DNA of 8,914 nt from Pseudomonadota bacterium (GTDB lineage Bacteria > Pseudomonadota > Alphaproteobacteria > Rhizobiales > Tepidamorphaceae): positions 1 to 8,914 of the forward strand of contig JAEYRQ010000260.1 in the NCBI GenBank assembly GCA_023435545.1, given 5' to 3'. Below the pieces are notes generated by a model. It did no database searches. It was given only the letters and a program-made list of their open reading frames with translations, and had not been told where the DNA came from. The translations under genes and the position numbers were made by a program. This document shows, piece by piece, positions 1-6,602 of the stretch (within the stretch, counting starts at the first letter, position 1; the number at the start of each line of letters is the position of its first letter).

Positions 1-882
1 CTCCTGGCCCGCCTCGATAATGCCCCGGCGGATTGCCCGCGTGCGGCTGAACAGGTCGTGGAGCATGTCGCCATCGCCCCAGCGGATCGCTCGCTGCAGC
101 GAGGAGAGATCCTCGGAGAAGCGCGCCAGCATCTCCAGCACGGCTTCGCGGTTGTGCAGGAAGACGTCGCGCCACATTGTCGGGTCGGAGGCGGCGATAC
201 GCGTGAAGTCGCGGAAGCCGCCGGCCGAGAACTTCATCACCTCGGACTGCGTCACCTGTTCGAGATGGGCCGCGGTGCCGACGATGTTGTAGGCGATCAG
301 GTGCGGCACGTGGCTGGTGATCGCCAGCACCATGTCGTGGTGCTCCGGGCTCATCGCCTCGACGTTCGCGCCGCAGCCGAGCCAGAATCGCGTCACCGTC
401 TCCACGGCCTCGGGGTCGGTTTCGGGAAGCGGCGTGAGCAACGTCCAGCGGTTGCGGAACAGATCGGCAAAGCCCGCCTCAGGTCCGGAATGCTCCGTCC
501 CCGCCACCGGATGCGCCGGCACGAAATGCACGCCATCGGGCAGGTGTGGCGCCATCTGCCGCACGACCGAGGTCTTCACCGATCCGACGTCGGAAACGAT
601 GGCGCCGGGCTTGAGCGCCGGCCCGACCGCCTCGGCGACCTCGCCGCTGGCGCCGACGGGGACCGAGACGATGACGAGGTCGGCTCCGCGCGCGGCTTCC
701 GCGGGATCGGTCGCGTAGCTGTCGCCGAGATCGAGTTCGCGGGCGCGCGCCACGGTCTCCGCTCGCCGGCTCTGCACCGCGATATGCCGCGCCAGCCCCT
801 CCTGCCGCGCGACCCGGGCGAGCGACGAGCCGATCAGACCGATACCGACCAGCGCCAGCCTGTCGACGACCGGTTCAGCCAT
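1..882 (-). CDS. tyrC: Prephenate/arogenate dehydrogenase, 3' end missing
   Basis: This enzyme oxidatively decarboxylates prephenate to 4-hydroxyphenylpyruvate, or arogenate to tyrosine, in the cytoplasm. The frame is open from an ATG at 882 to the window edge, giving 294 residues without a stop. Residues 9-20 ([12 protein letters not shown]) form the N-terminal Rossmann GxGxxG loop. [11 protein letters not shown] at 124-134 carries the conserved active-site histidine of the TyrA/TyrC family, and SHVPH at 190-194 and [10 protein letters not shown] at 221-230 are family motifs of the helical dimerisation domain. Family members are about 300-310 residues, so only a few are missing. No ACT or chorismate mutase domain is fused. 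The start overlaps the hisC stop by 8 bases (875-882), which implies translational coupling. The upstream ribosome-binding site is weak. The second beta strand ends in QSRR rather than an acidic residue, which hints at NADP use (inference). The choice between prephenate and arogenate cannot be read from sequence. Confidence 0.95.
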   Translation of the reverse strand, partial: MAEPVVDRLALVGIGLIGSSLARVARQEGLARHIAVQSRRAETVARARELDLGDSYATDPAEAARGADLVIVSVPVGASGEVAEAVGPALKPGAIVSDVGSVKTSVVRQMAPHLPDGVHFVPAHPVAGTEHSGPEAGFADLFRNRWTLLTPLPETDPEAVETVTRFWLGCGANVEAMSPEHHDMVLAITSHVPHLIAYNIVGTAAHLEQVTQSEVMKFSAGGFRDFTRIAASDPTMWRDVFLHNREAVLEMLARFSEDLSSLQRAIRWGDGDMLHDLFSRTRAIRRGIIEAGQE

Positions 883-1996
883 CGGTCCGGCCGAGGAACT
901 CGGCGAGGGTGTCGACCACGAGCCGGTTGGCTTCCTCGGTACCGATCGTGATCCTGAGGCAGGTCGGGAGCCCGTACGCGTCCATGCGGCGCACGTAGAT
1001 GCCCCGCGAGATCAAGAAGCCGTCCGCGTCTGCCGCGCGCTTGCCGGCAACATCCGGGAAGCCGACGAGGATGAAGTTGCCGACGCTGGGCGTCACGGTC
1101 AGGCCGAGGCTGGAGAGTTTCTCGCCGAGCCAGGGCAGCCAGGTGTCGTTGTGGGCGACGGCCTTCTCGATGAAGGCGGCATCCTGCAGCGCGGCGATGC
1201 CGGCGACGATCGCCGGGTGGCTGACGTTGAAGGGACCCCGCACCCGGTGGAGCACGCCGGCGACTGCCTCCGGGCAGTAGGCCCAGCCTAGCCTGAGCGC
1301 CGCAAGCCCGTGGATCTTCGAGAAGGTGCGCATCATCACGACGTTCGCGGCGTTCGCCACCAGGTCGATGCCGGCTGAGTAGTCGTTGCGGCGGACATAT
1401 TCGGCATAGGCCGCGTCGATCACCAGCAGGACCCGGCCGGGGAGCCCGGCGTGCAGACGCTGGACCTCCTCATAGGGCAGGTACGTGCCGGTCGGGTTGT
1501 TGGGATTGGCGAGGAAGACGATCTTCGTGCGCTCGCTCACCGCCGCGAGGATCGCGTTGACGTCGGCGGTCAGCTCGCGCTCCGGTGCAACGACGGGGCG
1601 GCCGCCGGAGGCGAGCGTCGCGATCCTGTACATCAGGAAGCCGTGCTGGCTGTAGAGCGTCTCATCGCCCGGCGACAGATAGGCGTGGCAGAGCAGGCCG
1701 ATCAGTTCGTCGGAGCCGGCGCCGCAGACGATGCGTGCCGGATTGAGCCCGTACTTCGCCCCGATCGCTTCGCGTAGCGCCGTGGCGGCGCCGTCCGGAT
1801 AGTGTTCCAGATGATCGGCGGCTGAGCGGAATGCCTCGATGGCTTTCGGGCTGGCGCCCAGCGGCGTCTCGTTCGAGGACAGCTTGAACAGTTTGCCGGA
1901 TACGCCCTTGCCGGAGGAGCCGGGCACATAGGCGCTGATCTCCAGGACGCCCGGCTTGGGAGTCGGCTGATCGGCAGGATCTACCTGAAGGCTCAT
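875..1996 (-). CDS. hisC: Histidinol-phosphate / aromatic aminotransferase (HisC family)
   Basis: This is a 373-residue, fold-type I, PLP-dependent class I/II aminotransferase. Visible landmarks are SSNETPLG at 40-47 near the N terminus, NPNNPTG at 164-170, Asp194 in VIDAAYAEY (pyridine nitrogen contact), [15 protein letters not shown] at 224-238 with Lys227 as the Schiff-base lysine, Arg235, and Arg348 in CLRIT, which should bind the substrate carboxylate. These are typical of HisC. The frame is open well upstream, but family similarity begins at the ATG at 1996, just 5 bases after the chorismate mutase stop, so that start is chosen. It lies between chorismate mutase and tyrC, where the expected step is transamination of 4-hydroxyphenylpyruvate or prephenate. 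HisC-family enzymes often act on both imidazole and aromatic substrates. A dual role is inferred; whether another hisC exists elsewhere cannot be seen here. Confidence 0.95.
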   Translation of the reverse strand: MSLQVDPADQPTPKPGVLEISAYVPGSSGKGVSGKLFKLSSNETPLGASPKAIEAFRSAADHLEHYPDGAATALREAIGAKYGLNPARIVCGAGSDELIGLLCHAYLSPGDETLYSQHGFLMYRIATLASGGRPVVAPERELTADVNAILAAVSERTKIVFLANPNNPTGTYLPYEEVQRLHAGLPGRVLLVIDAAYAEYVRRNDYSAGIDLVANAANVVMMRTFSKIHGLAALRLGWAYCPEAVAGVLHRVRGPFNVSHPAIVAGIAALQDAAFIEKAVAHNDTWLPWLGEKLSSLGLTVTPSVGNFILVGFPDVAGKRAADADGFLISRGIYVRRMDAYGLPTCLRITIGTEEANRLVVDTLAEFLGRTDG

Positions 1997-2001
1997 GCGA
2001 A

Positions 2002-2838
2002 CTATCCGAAGGTCCAGTTGTAAGGTGCCGCCAGGTTGCCGATCCAGGTGACCGTGCCAAACACCGCGGCGGCCGGCGCGAGCACGGAATTGATCTCGGC
2101 AGGCGTCCGGTCCGACGCCAACAGCGCGCCCGCCGTTCCATAGGCGAGCAGCACGCCGAAGCTCTCCAGGGCGGAGGCCGAAGTCTGCGCAGTGAGCGAG
2201 AGAGCGTAGATGCAGGCTTCGGTGGGAGCGTCGACGTCGGCGGGGCCGAGGATCAGGGCGGTGGGGAAGTCGAAGCCTTCCGTCGGGGGCAGAAAGGGCA
2301 GTGCGGCGATCACCTTGGCGCCGTGGATGCCGGCGTCGGGAGCCGGTTCGCCGGTTAGATCGATATCCACCCACCATCGCTCATCCAGCGGTCTGTCGAG
2401 GATGACCACAGCAAGGTCGGTGCCGGTCCTTGCGACCGTCGCCACTGCCTCGGAGTCGGACGCCGCCGTGATCAGCGGCACGGAGAAGCCGAAGGCGTAG
2501 CGCAAGAGGTCGCGCACCCGCGGATCCTCCGCCCGCGCCGACAGGACACGGTACGGGGCCTGCAGCTGGGTGAAGGTGCCGATGATCTCCCGCCAGAGGT
2601 GCTCGACGATCGACAGCGGCAGCGGCCCGCGGTGGCGCTCCTGCAGCGCGCGCATCATCGCGGCCTCGCGTCCGGGCCGGAACGCGGCCCCGCGCTCCCC
2701 GAGCTTCTTTGCGGCGATGAGCTGCTCGATGACCTCGGCGCGGCGCATGAGCAGGCCGTGGATCTCGCTGTCGACAGTGTCGATTTCGCGCCTGAGCGCG
2801 TCGAGGCTTGGGCTGTCCTTGGCGGTATTCGTGCTCAT
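2002..2838 (-). CDS. Chorismate mutase (AroQ type) with C-terminal dehydratase-like domain
   Basis: The 278-residue protein has two parts. Residues about 10-95 form an all-helical AroQ chorismate mutase, which converts chorismate to prephenate. By alignment with the E. coli enzyme, Arg16, Arg33, Lys44, Arg57-Glu58 and Gln93 match its catalytic residues. Residues about 95-278 resemble, weakly, the periplasmic-binding-like lobe of prephenate dehydratase: YRVLSA, then [20 protein letters not shown], then DLAVVILD. However, the TRF catalytic motif and the ESRP motif of the ACT regulatory domain are not visible, so dehydratase activity is doubtful. It is the first gene of the operon with hisC and tyrC, and its TAG stop lies 5 bases before hisC. 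This fits supply of prephenate to tyrosine synthesis. Automatic annotation may call it pheA; I withhold a symbol because only the mutase half looks intact. The ATG at 2838 has only a weak upstream GGA as ribosome-binding site. Confidence 0.9.
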   Translation of the reverse strand: MSTNTAKDSPSLDALRREIDTVDSEIHGLLMRRAEVIEQLIAAKKLGERGAAFRPGREAAMMRALQERHRGPLPLSIVEHLWREIIGTFTQLQAPYRVLSARAEDPRVRDLLRYAFGFSVPLITAASDSEAVATVARTGTDLAVVILDRPLDERWWVDIDLTGEPAPDAGIHGAKVIAALPFLPPTEGFDFPTALILGPADVDAPTEACIYALSLTAQTSASALESFGVLLAYGTAGALLASDRTPAEINSVLAPAAAVFGTVTWIGNLAAPYNWTFG

Positions 2839-2899
2839 GGGAGTCCGCTGGCGACGCTAGGCCGCGCGGGAACGCAACATCCCCCGCGACGCCGGCGAA

Positions 2900-2928
2900 G
2901 TCTTACGGGAGCAACCGGCCGAACGCAA
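2900..2928 (-). promoter_or_regulatory. Candidate promoter for the chorismate mutase-hisC-tyrC operon
   Basis: On the minus strand, a TTGCGT box (2928-2923) lies 17 bases from TAAGAC (2905-2900). This would start RNA near 2893, about 55 bases before the ATG at 2838. Spacing is good but both boxes are only moderate matches to the sigma-70 consensus. It is the best candidate I found on this side of the divergent region. Confidence 0.3.
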
Positions 2929-3074
2929 AGAGAATCATCGACATGGCGTGGTGGGAAGGAACTCCTGACCGCTCGCGACTGCACTCCTGCCAGCGAGCAT
3001 AGCGATGGCAACCGGCAAGCCTCGCCGGAAAGCCGACACTCACATCGGAGACCAGGACGCCCGACTGGCAGTGA

Positions 3075-3095
3075 TCGGGAGCGGCCGGCTCCCGA
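3075..3095. repeat. Perfect 8-bp inverted repeat upstream of metX (operator-like)
   Basis: The arms are TCGGGAGC (3075-3082) and GCTCCCGA (3088-3095), separated by five bases. It sits 8 bases upstream of the putative metX -35 box at 3104. That placement suits an activator or repressor site. It could instead be an RNA hairpin if transcription starts further upstream. No known binding protein is assigned. Confidence 0.5.
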
Positions 3096-3103
3096 CGTAA
3101 TCA

Positions 3104-3132
3104 TTGACAGGGCGAAACCGCGCCACCTACTA
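3104..3132 (+). promoter_or_regulatory. Candidate sigma-70 promoter for metX-metW
   Basis: A perfect TTGACA -35 box (3104-3109) is followed after 17 bases by CTACTA (3127-3132), a fair alphaproteobacterial -10 box. TACTAC with 18-base spacing is an alternative. RNA would start near 3138-3140, giving a leader of about 62 bases. It is the only strong -35 match on the plus strand of this region. Confidence 0.5.
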
Positions 3133-3198
3133 CGTCTCCTCCGTGCCGGATCGACCGGCACGCGCGGCCGTAACGGCCGGCGGATCGCCAGGGAGACG
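3133..3198 (+). promoter_or_regulatory. Structured metX leader that can mask the ribosome-binding site
   Basis: CGTCTCC (3133-3139) is exactly complementary to GGAGACG (3192-3198), which overlaps the metX Shine-Dalgarno. Between these arms are two perfect hairpins: 3142-3149 with 3155-3162 (8 bp, 5-base loop) and 3165-3170 with 3174-3179 (6 bp, TAA loop). Together they would form a three-way junction. A caveat is that the best promoter would start RNA at about 3138-3140, removing most of the 5' arm. The full fold therefore needs an upstream start. In GC-rich DNA some of this pairing may be chance. Confidence 0.35.
3190..3196 (+). promoter_or_regulatory. Shine-Dalgarno site fixing the metX TTG start
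   Basis: AGGGAGA lies 5 bases upstream of a TTG at 3202. No ATG exists in frame near the point where MetX similarity begins, so this site supports TTG as the initiation codon. Confidence 0.7.
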
Positions 3199-3201
3199 CG
3201 C

Positions 3202-4380
3202 TTGACCAGCCGCACTGCCGCCTATCGGCAGGTCGACAAACCCGACAGCGAGGTCGTGCGCTTCGGCGCGGACGATCCGCTGCGGCTCGACTGCGGCGTG
3301 GTCCTCGCGCCTCTGGTGGTCGCCTACCAGACCTATGGCGAACTCAACGCCGAGCGCAGCAACGCGATTCTCGCCTGTCACGCGCTGACCGGCGACCAGC
3401 ACGTCGCCAATCTGCATCCGGTGACCGGCAAGCCCGGCTGGTGGGACCTGATGGTCGGCCCCGGCAAGCCGATCGACACCGACCGCTACTTCGTCATCTG
3501 CGCGAACGTCCTCGGCTCCTGCATGGGCACCAGCGGCCCGGGCAGCATCGACCCGGCGACCGACCAGGCCTACGGTCTGGGCTTCCCGGTCGTCACCATC
3601 CGCGACATGGTGCGCGCGCAGGCGAAGCTTATCGACCACCTTGGCATCGAGACGCTGTTCTGCGTCGCCGGTGGCTCGATGGGTGGGATGCAGGTCCTGC
3701 AATGGGCGGCGAGCTATCCGGCCCGTGTGTTCTCAGCCATCCCGATCGCCACCGCCGCGCGCCACTCCTCTCAGAACATCGCCTTCCATGAGGTCGGCCG
3801 GCAGGCCGTGATGGCGGATCCCGACTGGCGCGGCGGGCGCTACCTGCTGGAGGGCACCAAGCCGAGCAAGGGGCTGGCCGTCGCGCGGATGGCCGCGCAC
3901 ATCACCTATCTGTCCGAGGAAGCGCTTCACCGCAAGTTCGGCCGCAACCTGCAGGACCGCGAGGCGATCACCTTCGGATTCGATGCCGATTTCCAGATCG
4001 AGAGCTATCTTCGGCACCAGGGAATGACGTTCGTCGACCGCTTCGACGCCAACTCCTATCTGTATCTGACGCGGGCCATGGACTATTTCGATCTCGCCGC
4101 CGACTACGGCGGCACGCTGGCGAACGCGTTCCGCGACAGCGGCACGCGCTTCTGCGTCGTCTCCTTCACTTCCGATTGGCTGTTCCCGACCGAGGGCAAC
4201 CGCCAGGTCGTTCATGCGCTCAACGCGGCAGGCGCGCGCGTCTCCTTCGTCGAGATCGAGACCGATCGCGGCCACGACTCCTTCCTGCTCGACGAGCCGG
4301 AGATGTTCGCCGCGATCCGCGGCTTTCTCGATTCAGCGGCGCGTGCCCGTGGGCTGCCGGCTCCGGTCGTGGTGCCATGA
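3202..4380 (+). CDS. metX: Homoserine O-acyltransferase (MetX)
   Basis: MetX is a cytoplasmic alpha/beta-hydrolase-fold enzyme that transfers an acetyl or succinyl group from CoA to homoserine, the committed step of methionine synthesis. The 392-residue length is close to the usual 370-400. The catalytic triad is visible: Ser159 in the nucleophile elbow GGSMGGMQ (157-164), Asp325 in TSDWLFP, and His358 in GHDSF. Other family signatures are YQTYGELN (42-49), [10 protein letters not shown] (59-68) and [14 protein letters not shown] (105-118). Arg229 in ARMAAH probably contacts the substrate. The start is the TTG at 3202 with a good Shine-Dalgarno; the frame stays open upstream but without family similarity. 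The stop overlaps the metW start (ATGA). Database names would be acetyltransferase by default, but MetX proteins of metXW operons are sometimes succinyltransferases, so acyl specificity is left open. Confidence 0.95.
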   Translation: MTSRTAAYRQVDKPDSEVVRFGADDPLRLDCGVVLAPLVVAYQTYGELNAERSNAILACHALTGDQHVANLHPVTGKPGWWDLMVGPGKPIDTDRYFVICANVLGSCMGTSGPGSIDPATDQAYGLGFPVVTIRDMVRAQAKLIDHLGIETLFCVAGGSMGGMQVLQWAASYPARVFSAIPIATAARHSSQNIAFHEVGRQAVMADPDWRGGRYLLEGTKPSKGLAVARMAAHITYLSEEALHRKFGRNLQDREAITFGFDADFQIESYLRHQGMTFVDRFDANSYLYLTRAMDYFDLAADYGGTLANAFRDSGTRFCVVSFTSDWLFPTEGNRQVVHALNAAGARVSFVEIETDRGHDSFLLDEPEMFAAIRGFLDSAARARGLPAPVVVP

Positions 4381-5024
4381 GCCAGGCGGCCGACACCAAT
4401 CACCAGCAGATCAAACGCGTCGATCTTCTGCTCGTCGCGGAGATGATTGCACCCGGATCGCGGGTGCTCGACGTCGGCTGCGGAGACGGGACGCTCCTGA
4501 GGATCCTGGAGAACCGCTACGGAATCGACGGGCGCGGCATCGAGCTCAGCCAGCGCGGTGTCAACGAATGCGTGGCGAAGGGGCTCGCGGTCGTACAGGG
4601 CGACGCGGATCACGATCTGGACGAGTATCCCGACAACGGCTTCGACTACGTCATCCTCAGCCAGACCGTGCAGGCGACCCACAATCCGAGGGTCGTGCTG
4701 CAGCACCTGTTGCGGATCGGACGGCGGGCGATCGTCTCCTTCCCGAACTTCGGTCACTGGCGGATGCGCTGGCAGCTGCTGCGCAATGGCCGGATGCCGG
4801 TGACGGAGAACCTGCCGATGTCGTGGTACGACACGCCCAACATCCATTTCTGCACGATCCGGGATTTTGTCGGGCTCGTGCACGACCTGGATGCGAGGAT
4901 CGAGCGGACGATCGCGCTCGACACGGGGGGACGCCGTTTGCCGGACAATGCCTCGCTGGCGCACCTGAACATCTTCGGCGAGCAGGCGATCTTCCTGCTC
5001 CGGCGCGGCGGCGAGGCCGAGTGA
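4377..5024 (+). CDS. metW: Methionine biosynthesis protein MetW
   Basis: MetW is a 215-residue, class I methyltransferase-fold protein of about the usual family length. SAM-binding motif I is VLDVGCGDG (30-38), and the second acidic position is Glu56 in RGIEL. Family-specific stretches are [12 protein letters not shown] (93-104), [11 protein letters not shown] (121-131) and [11 protein letters not shown] (150-160). No methyl acceptor is established for the family. Its tight pairing with metX suggests it assists homoserine acylation; I recall reports in pseudomonads that MetW supports MetX activity, which cannot be checked here. The ATG at 4377 overlaps the metX TGA by four bases, so translation is probably coupled and depends on metX. 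No separate promoter was seen. The following 315 bases are non-coding and rich in palindromes, so metW is the last gene of this operon. Confidence 0.95.
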   Translation: MSQAADTNHQQIKRVDLLLVAEMIAPGSRVLDVGCGDGTLLRILENRYGIDGRGIELSQRGVNECVAKGLAVVQGDADHDLDEYPDNGFDYVILSQTVQATHNPRVVLQHLLRIGRRAIVSFPNFGHWRMRWQLLRNGRMPVTENLPMSWYDTPNIHFCTIRDFVGLVHDLDARIERTIALDTGGRRLPDNASLAHLNIFGEQAIFLLRRGGEAE

Positions 5025-5057
5025 TACCTTCGGCCAAAATCACTGGCTCGACCTCCC

Positions 5058-5201
5058 TCATCCTGGAAGCCGCGCCAGCGGCTATCCGGGATCGGGCGGG
5101 CAAAGCGTGGTGGGCAAGCGCACCCCGATCCCGGCTCGCACTCGCGGTGCTCAGAGCCTGCCCTTGGGCCGCGCTTCGCGCGGACCCGAGGGGCCGGATG
5201 A
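5058..5201. repeat. Palindromic intergenic repeat element with TCATCC/GGATGA ends
   Basis: The ends are inverted: TCATCC at 5058-5063 and GGATGA at 5196-5201. Inside are three nested structures. One is a hairpin AGCCGC/GCGGCT (5068-5073 with 5078-5083). The second is an 11-bp perfect inverted pair CCGGGATCGGG (5086-5096) and CCCGATCCCGG (5124-5134). The third is a long hairpin at 5161-5192 with a TTC loop and one bulged A. This layout matches the look of dispersed palindromic elements between alphaproteobacterial genes, often flanked by GTCATCC-type ends. Only one copy is visible here, so the repeat status is inferred. Confidence 0.55.
5161..5192 (+). terminator. Possible metW terminator hairpin inside the repeat
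   Basis: CCGCGC (5169-5174) and GCGCGG (5178-5183) flank a TTC loop. Beyond one bulged A the pairing continues outward through GGG/CCC to CCC/GGG at the base, including one G-T pair. The stem is very stable but has no following T run, so intrinsic termination is uncertain. Confidence 0.3.
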
Positions 5202-5284
5202 CGCCGGATTGGTCAGAGACGGTCGCCGCCGGTATGACACCCGGCACCGTCGCGGAGTGCTGAACGAGCCGTGCCGGGCACACA

Positions 5285-5318
5285 CGAAACCGCCCGGGCC
5301 GAAGCCCGGACGGTTTCG
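5285..5318 (-). terminator. Stem-loop terminator candidate with cUUCGg tetraloop
   Basis: Arms at 5285-5299 and 5304-5318 form 14 base pairs with one C-A mismatch (5293/5310). Read on the minus strand, the loop is UUCG closed by a C-G pair, the extra-stable tetraloop common in terminators. It begins 21 bases after the stop of the small minus-strand gene. Only a TGTGTG stretch follows rather than a clean T run, so it may work less efficiently. It may also stop transcripts arriving from metW. Confidence 0.6.
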
Positions 5319-5339
5319 CTGGAAGCAGGTCGGAGCCGA

Positions 5340-5510
5340 CTATTCCTGCGCGGGCTGTGCCGTCTGGCTGTCCGCCGGCGTGCTGATCTGCGCCGTCTGG
5401 ACCGGGGTCGAGATCGACACCGTGTGTCCGCTCGAGCAGTTCGCGAAAGCGGCCGCGGACGACATGGCCAGCGCGAAGGCGCCGAAACCTGCGAGGAGTT
5501 TGCGAGTCAT
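5340..5510 (-). CDS. Small secreted hypothetical protein, 56 residues
   Basis: I do not recognise a named family. The product starts with a classical Sec signal peptide: MTRK, a hydrophobic stretch of Ala, Gly, Phe and Leu at about 5-22, and an AFA cleavage motif at 21-23. The predicted mature peptide of about 33 residues starts NCSSGHT. It contains one cysteine and an imperfect internal repeat, ISTPVQTAQ then ISTPADSQTAQ, and it is rich in Ser, Thr, Gln and Pro. The cysteine context does not fit a lipobox. A longer frame starting at 5588 exists, but the ATG at 5510 is preceded by a strong AGGGGAG ribosome-binding site five bases away and gives a perfect signal peptide. It has its own candidate promoter and terminator, so it is probably a separate unit. 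Function is unknown. Confidence 0.75.
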   Translation of the reverse strand: MTRKLLAGFGAFALAMSSAAAFANCSSGHTVSISTPVQTAQISTPADSQTAQPAQE

Positions 5511-5515
5511 GTGAG

Positions 5516-5522
5516 CTCCCCT
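5516..5522 (-). promoter_or_regulatory. Strong Shine-Dalgarno of the small secreted-protein gene
   Basis: Read on the minus strand, AGGGGAG lies 5 bases before the ATG at 5510. It is among the strongest ribosome-binding sites in the window and decides this start over the upstream in-frame ATG codons. Confidence 0.7.
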
Positions 5523-5560
5523 TTCGGTGGACGACGTCAGGATGGAACGCCGTAGGGAGA

Positions 5561-5588
5561 AGGCTAGCATTCGAGCACCGGCGGTCAA
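5561..5588 (-). promoter_or_regulatory. Candidate promoter of the small secreted-protein gene
   Basis: On the minus strand, TTGACC (5588-5583) is followed after 16 bases by TAGCCT (5566-5561). RNA would start near 5554, leaving a leader of about 44 bases before the ATG at 5510. The site lies in the gap just after the xerC stop. Confidence 0.45.
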
Positions 5589-5600
5589 TGCGCAGGGACC

Positions 5601-6602
5601 TCACGAAGTCGTGACGCGGGCCCGCGGATGCGCGGCCCGGTAGGCGTCCAGCAGCCTGCTTTCATCGACCGCGGTGTAGACCTGCGTCGTCGACAGGCTG
5701 GCATGGCCGAGCAGTTCCTGGATTGTCCTCAGGTCGCTGCCGGCATTCAGGAGATGCGTGGCGAAGGAGTGACGCAGCGCGTGCGGGGTAGCACCATCGG
5801 GCAATCCGAGCGCGCCGCGCAGCTGTGCCATCCTGCGCTGCACGATCCGCGGATTGAGCGGCCCGCCCCGCGCTCCGACGAACAGCGGACCTGCCGGTTC
5901 GAGCACGAAGGGACACAGGCCGGTATAGGTCGCGACCGCGTCGGCCACCTCCGGCAGGACCGGGACGAGGCGGGTCTTGCCGCCCTTGCCGGTGATGCGC
6001 AGGGTGCGCACGCCCCCCGGCGGGGGCGCCTCGGCACGCGTCAGGCCGAGTGCCTCGGAGATTCGCAGCCCGCAGCCGTAGAGCAGCGCGAAGACGGCGG
6101 CATCGCGGGCGGCGATCCATGGCTCGTCAGCCGTCGGATCGACCTCGTCCGGCTCGACGACGCGACGCGCTGCGTCCGCCGTCAGCGCCCGCGGCAGGCG
6201 GTGTCGGCGCTTCGGGCCGCGCACCACGGTCAGCGCCGAGGTGGTCGATCCGCACGTCTTCTCCACATGCCGGGAGAAGGACCGCATGGCCGCGAGCGCC
6301 CGGGACAGCGACGGCCCGGAAAGACCGTCCCGGCGACGCGCGGCGAGATAGGCGCGGATCTCGGTGGGGCCCAGGCCGCTGAAATCAGCCAGTGAGGGCG
6401 GGCCGCCGAGGTGATCGCGCAGGAAGACCGTGAACTGGCGCAGGTCGCGGCGATAGGCCTCGAGCGTTCGATCGGCGAGCCGGCGGCGGTTGGCGAGACC
6501 ATCGAGCCAGGCGGCTGCCGCCGCGCGGTAGTCCGGCTGCGCCAGCAGCGGACCGATCGGCTCGACATCGGCATTCTGGGATCGGTCCGGACGCTCCGGC
6601 AT
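5601..6602 (-). CDS. xerC: Tyrosine recombinase XerC
   Basis: XerC acts with XerD at the dif site to resolve chromosome dimers at division. The 333-residue protein has an N-terminal SAM-like core-binding domain (about 25-115) and a C-terminal catalytic domain (about 140-333). All catalytic residues are visible: Arg180 in YGCGLRISEAL, Lys206 in ITGKGGKTR, His274 and Arg277 in PHALRHSFATHLL, His300 in LLGHASLSTTQVYT, and the nucleophile Tyr309. The ending VYTAVD then AHPRA is typical of alphaproteobacterial XerC rather than XerD or phage integrases. No att-like repeats, cargo or excisionase flank it, which supports a housekeeping role. The length is slightly above the usual 300-320 because of an N-terminal extension. 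The ATG at 6602 has only a weak GAGAGAG upstream. It is the last of three minus-strand genes in a row after acnA and DUF1223, separated from DUF1223 by 89 bases. Confidence 0.95.
   Translation of the reverse strand: MPERPDRSQNADVEPIGPLLAQPDYRAAAAAWLDGLANRRRLADRTLEAYRRDLRQFTVFLRDHLGGPPSLADFSGLGPTEIRAYLAARRRDGLSGPSLSRALAAMRSFSRHVEKTCGSTTSALTVVRGPKRRHRLPRALTADAARRVVEPDEVDPTADEPWIAARDAAVFALLYGCGLRISEALGLTRAEAPPPGGVRTLRITGKGGKTRLVPVLPEVADAVATYTGLCPFVLEPAGPLFVGARGGPLNPRIVQRRMAQLRGALGLPDGATPHALRHSFATHLLNAGSDLRTIQELLGHASLSTTQVYTAVDESRLLDAYRAAHPRARVTTS

Larger units (their letters stand above)
2839..3201. other. Divergent intergenic region between the aromatic operon and metXW
   Basis: No credible gene lies in these 363 bases. 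The region holds candidate promoters for both directions, a perfect inverted repeat at 3075-3095, and two adjacent hairpins plus an SD-pairing segment just before metX. Smaller inverted pairs occur at 2971-2976 with 2993-2998 (GCTCGC/GCGAGC) and at 3012-3016 with 3024-3028 (CCGGC/GCCGG). Open frames that cross it are extensions of metX or shadows, because protein family similarity stops at the metX TTG and at the chorismate mutase ATG. I did not recognise a known riboswitch class here. Confidence 0.7.
5025..5339. other. Non-coding convergent gap between metW and a small secreted-protein gene
   Basis: These 315 bases separate two genes that point at each other. No frame here shows recognisable protein similarity. 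The stretch is almost filled with inverted repeats: a 144-base palindromic element at 5058-5201, a bulged stem-loop at 5218-5251 (GACGGT/ACCGTC and GCCGG/CCGGC arms), and the long hairpin at 5285-5318. It probably serves transcription termination from both sides and hosts a dispersed repeat. Confidence 0.7.

Noticed and set aside
58..951. Long plus-strand open frame opposite tyrC
   Set aside because: It is antisense to a strongly recognised tyrC, its composition is Arg/His/Gly rich as expected of a GC-rich shadow frame, and it shows no family signature.
1997..2377. Upstream extension of hisC to a longer protein
   Set aside because: The added 127 residues are a frame shadow of the chorismate mutase gene and lack aminotransferase similarity.
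2961..3060. Possible SAM-I-like riboswitch core (GGCAACCGGC near 3007-3016)
   Set aside because: The GGCAACC word resembles the SAM-I core, but I could not fit the P1 or P2 helices or the rest of the conserved core, and SAM-I is uncommon in Alphaproteobacteria. A covariance search against the Rfam SAM models would settle it.
2599..3201. In-frame 201-codon extension upstream of metX, suggesting a fusion
   Set aside because: Family similarity begins at the TTG at 3202, which has a good Shine-Dalgarno. The upstream part overlaps the chorismate mutase gene and reads as low-complexity shadow sequence.
5015..5036. GGCCGA/TCGGCC stem overlapping the metW stop as a terminator
   Set aside because: The stem has six pairs with a nine-base loop and is followed by A residues rather than T on the coding strand, so it is not a credible intrinsic terminator for metW.
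5601..6602. Tyrosine recombinase as a mobile-element integrase
   Set aside because: Motifs match housekeeping XerC, the neighbours are core metabolic genes, and no att repeats or cargo genes are visible.
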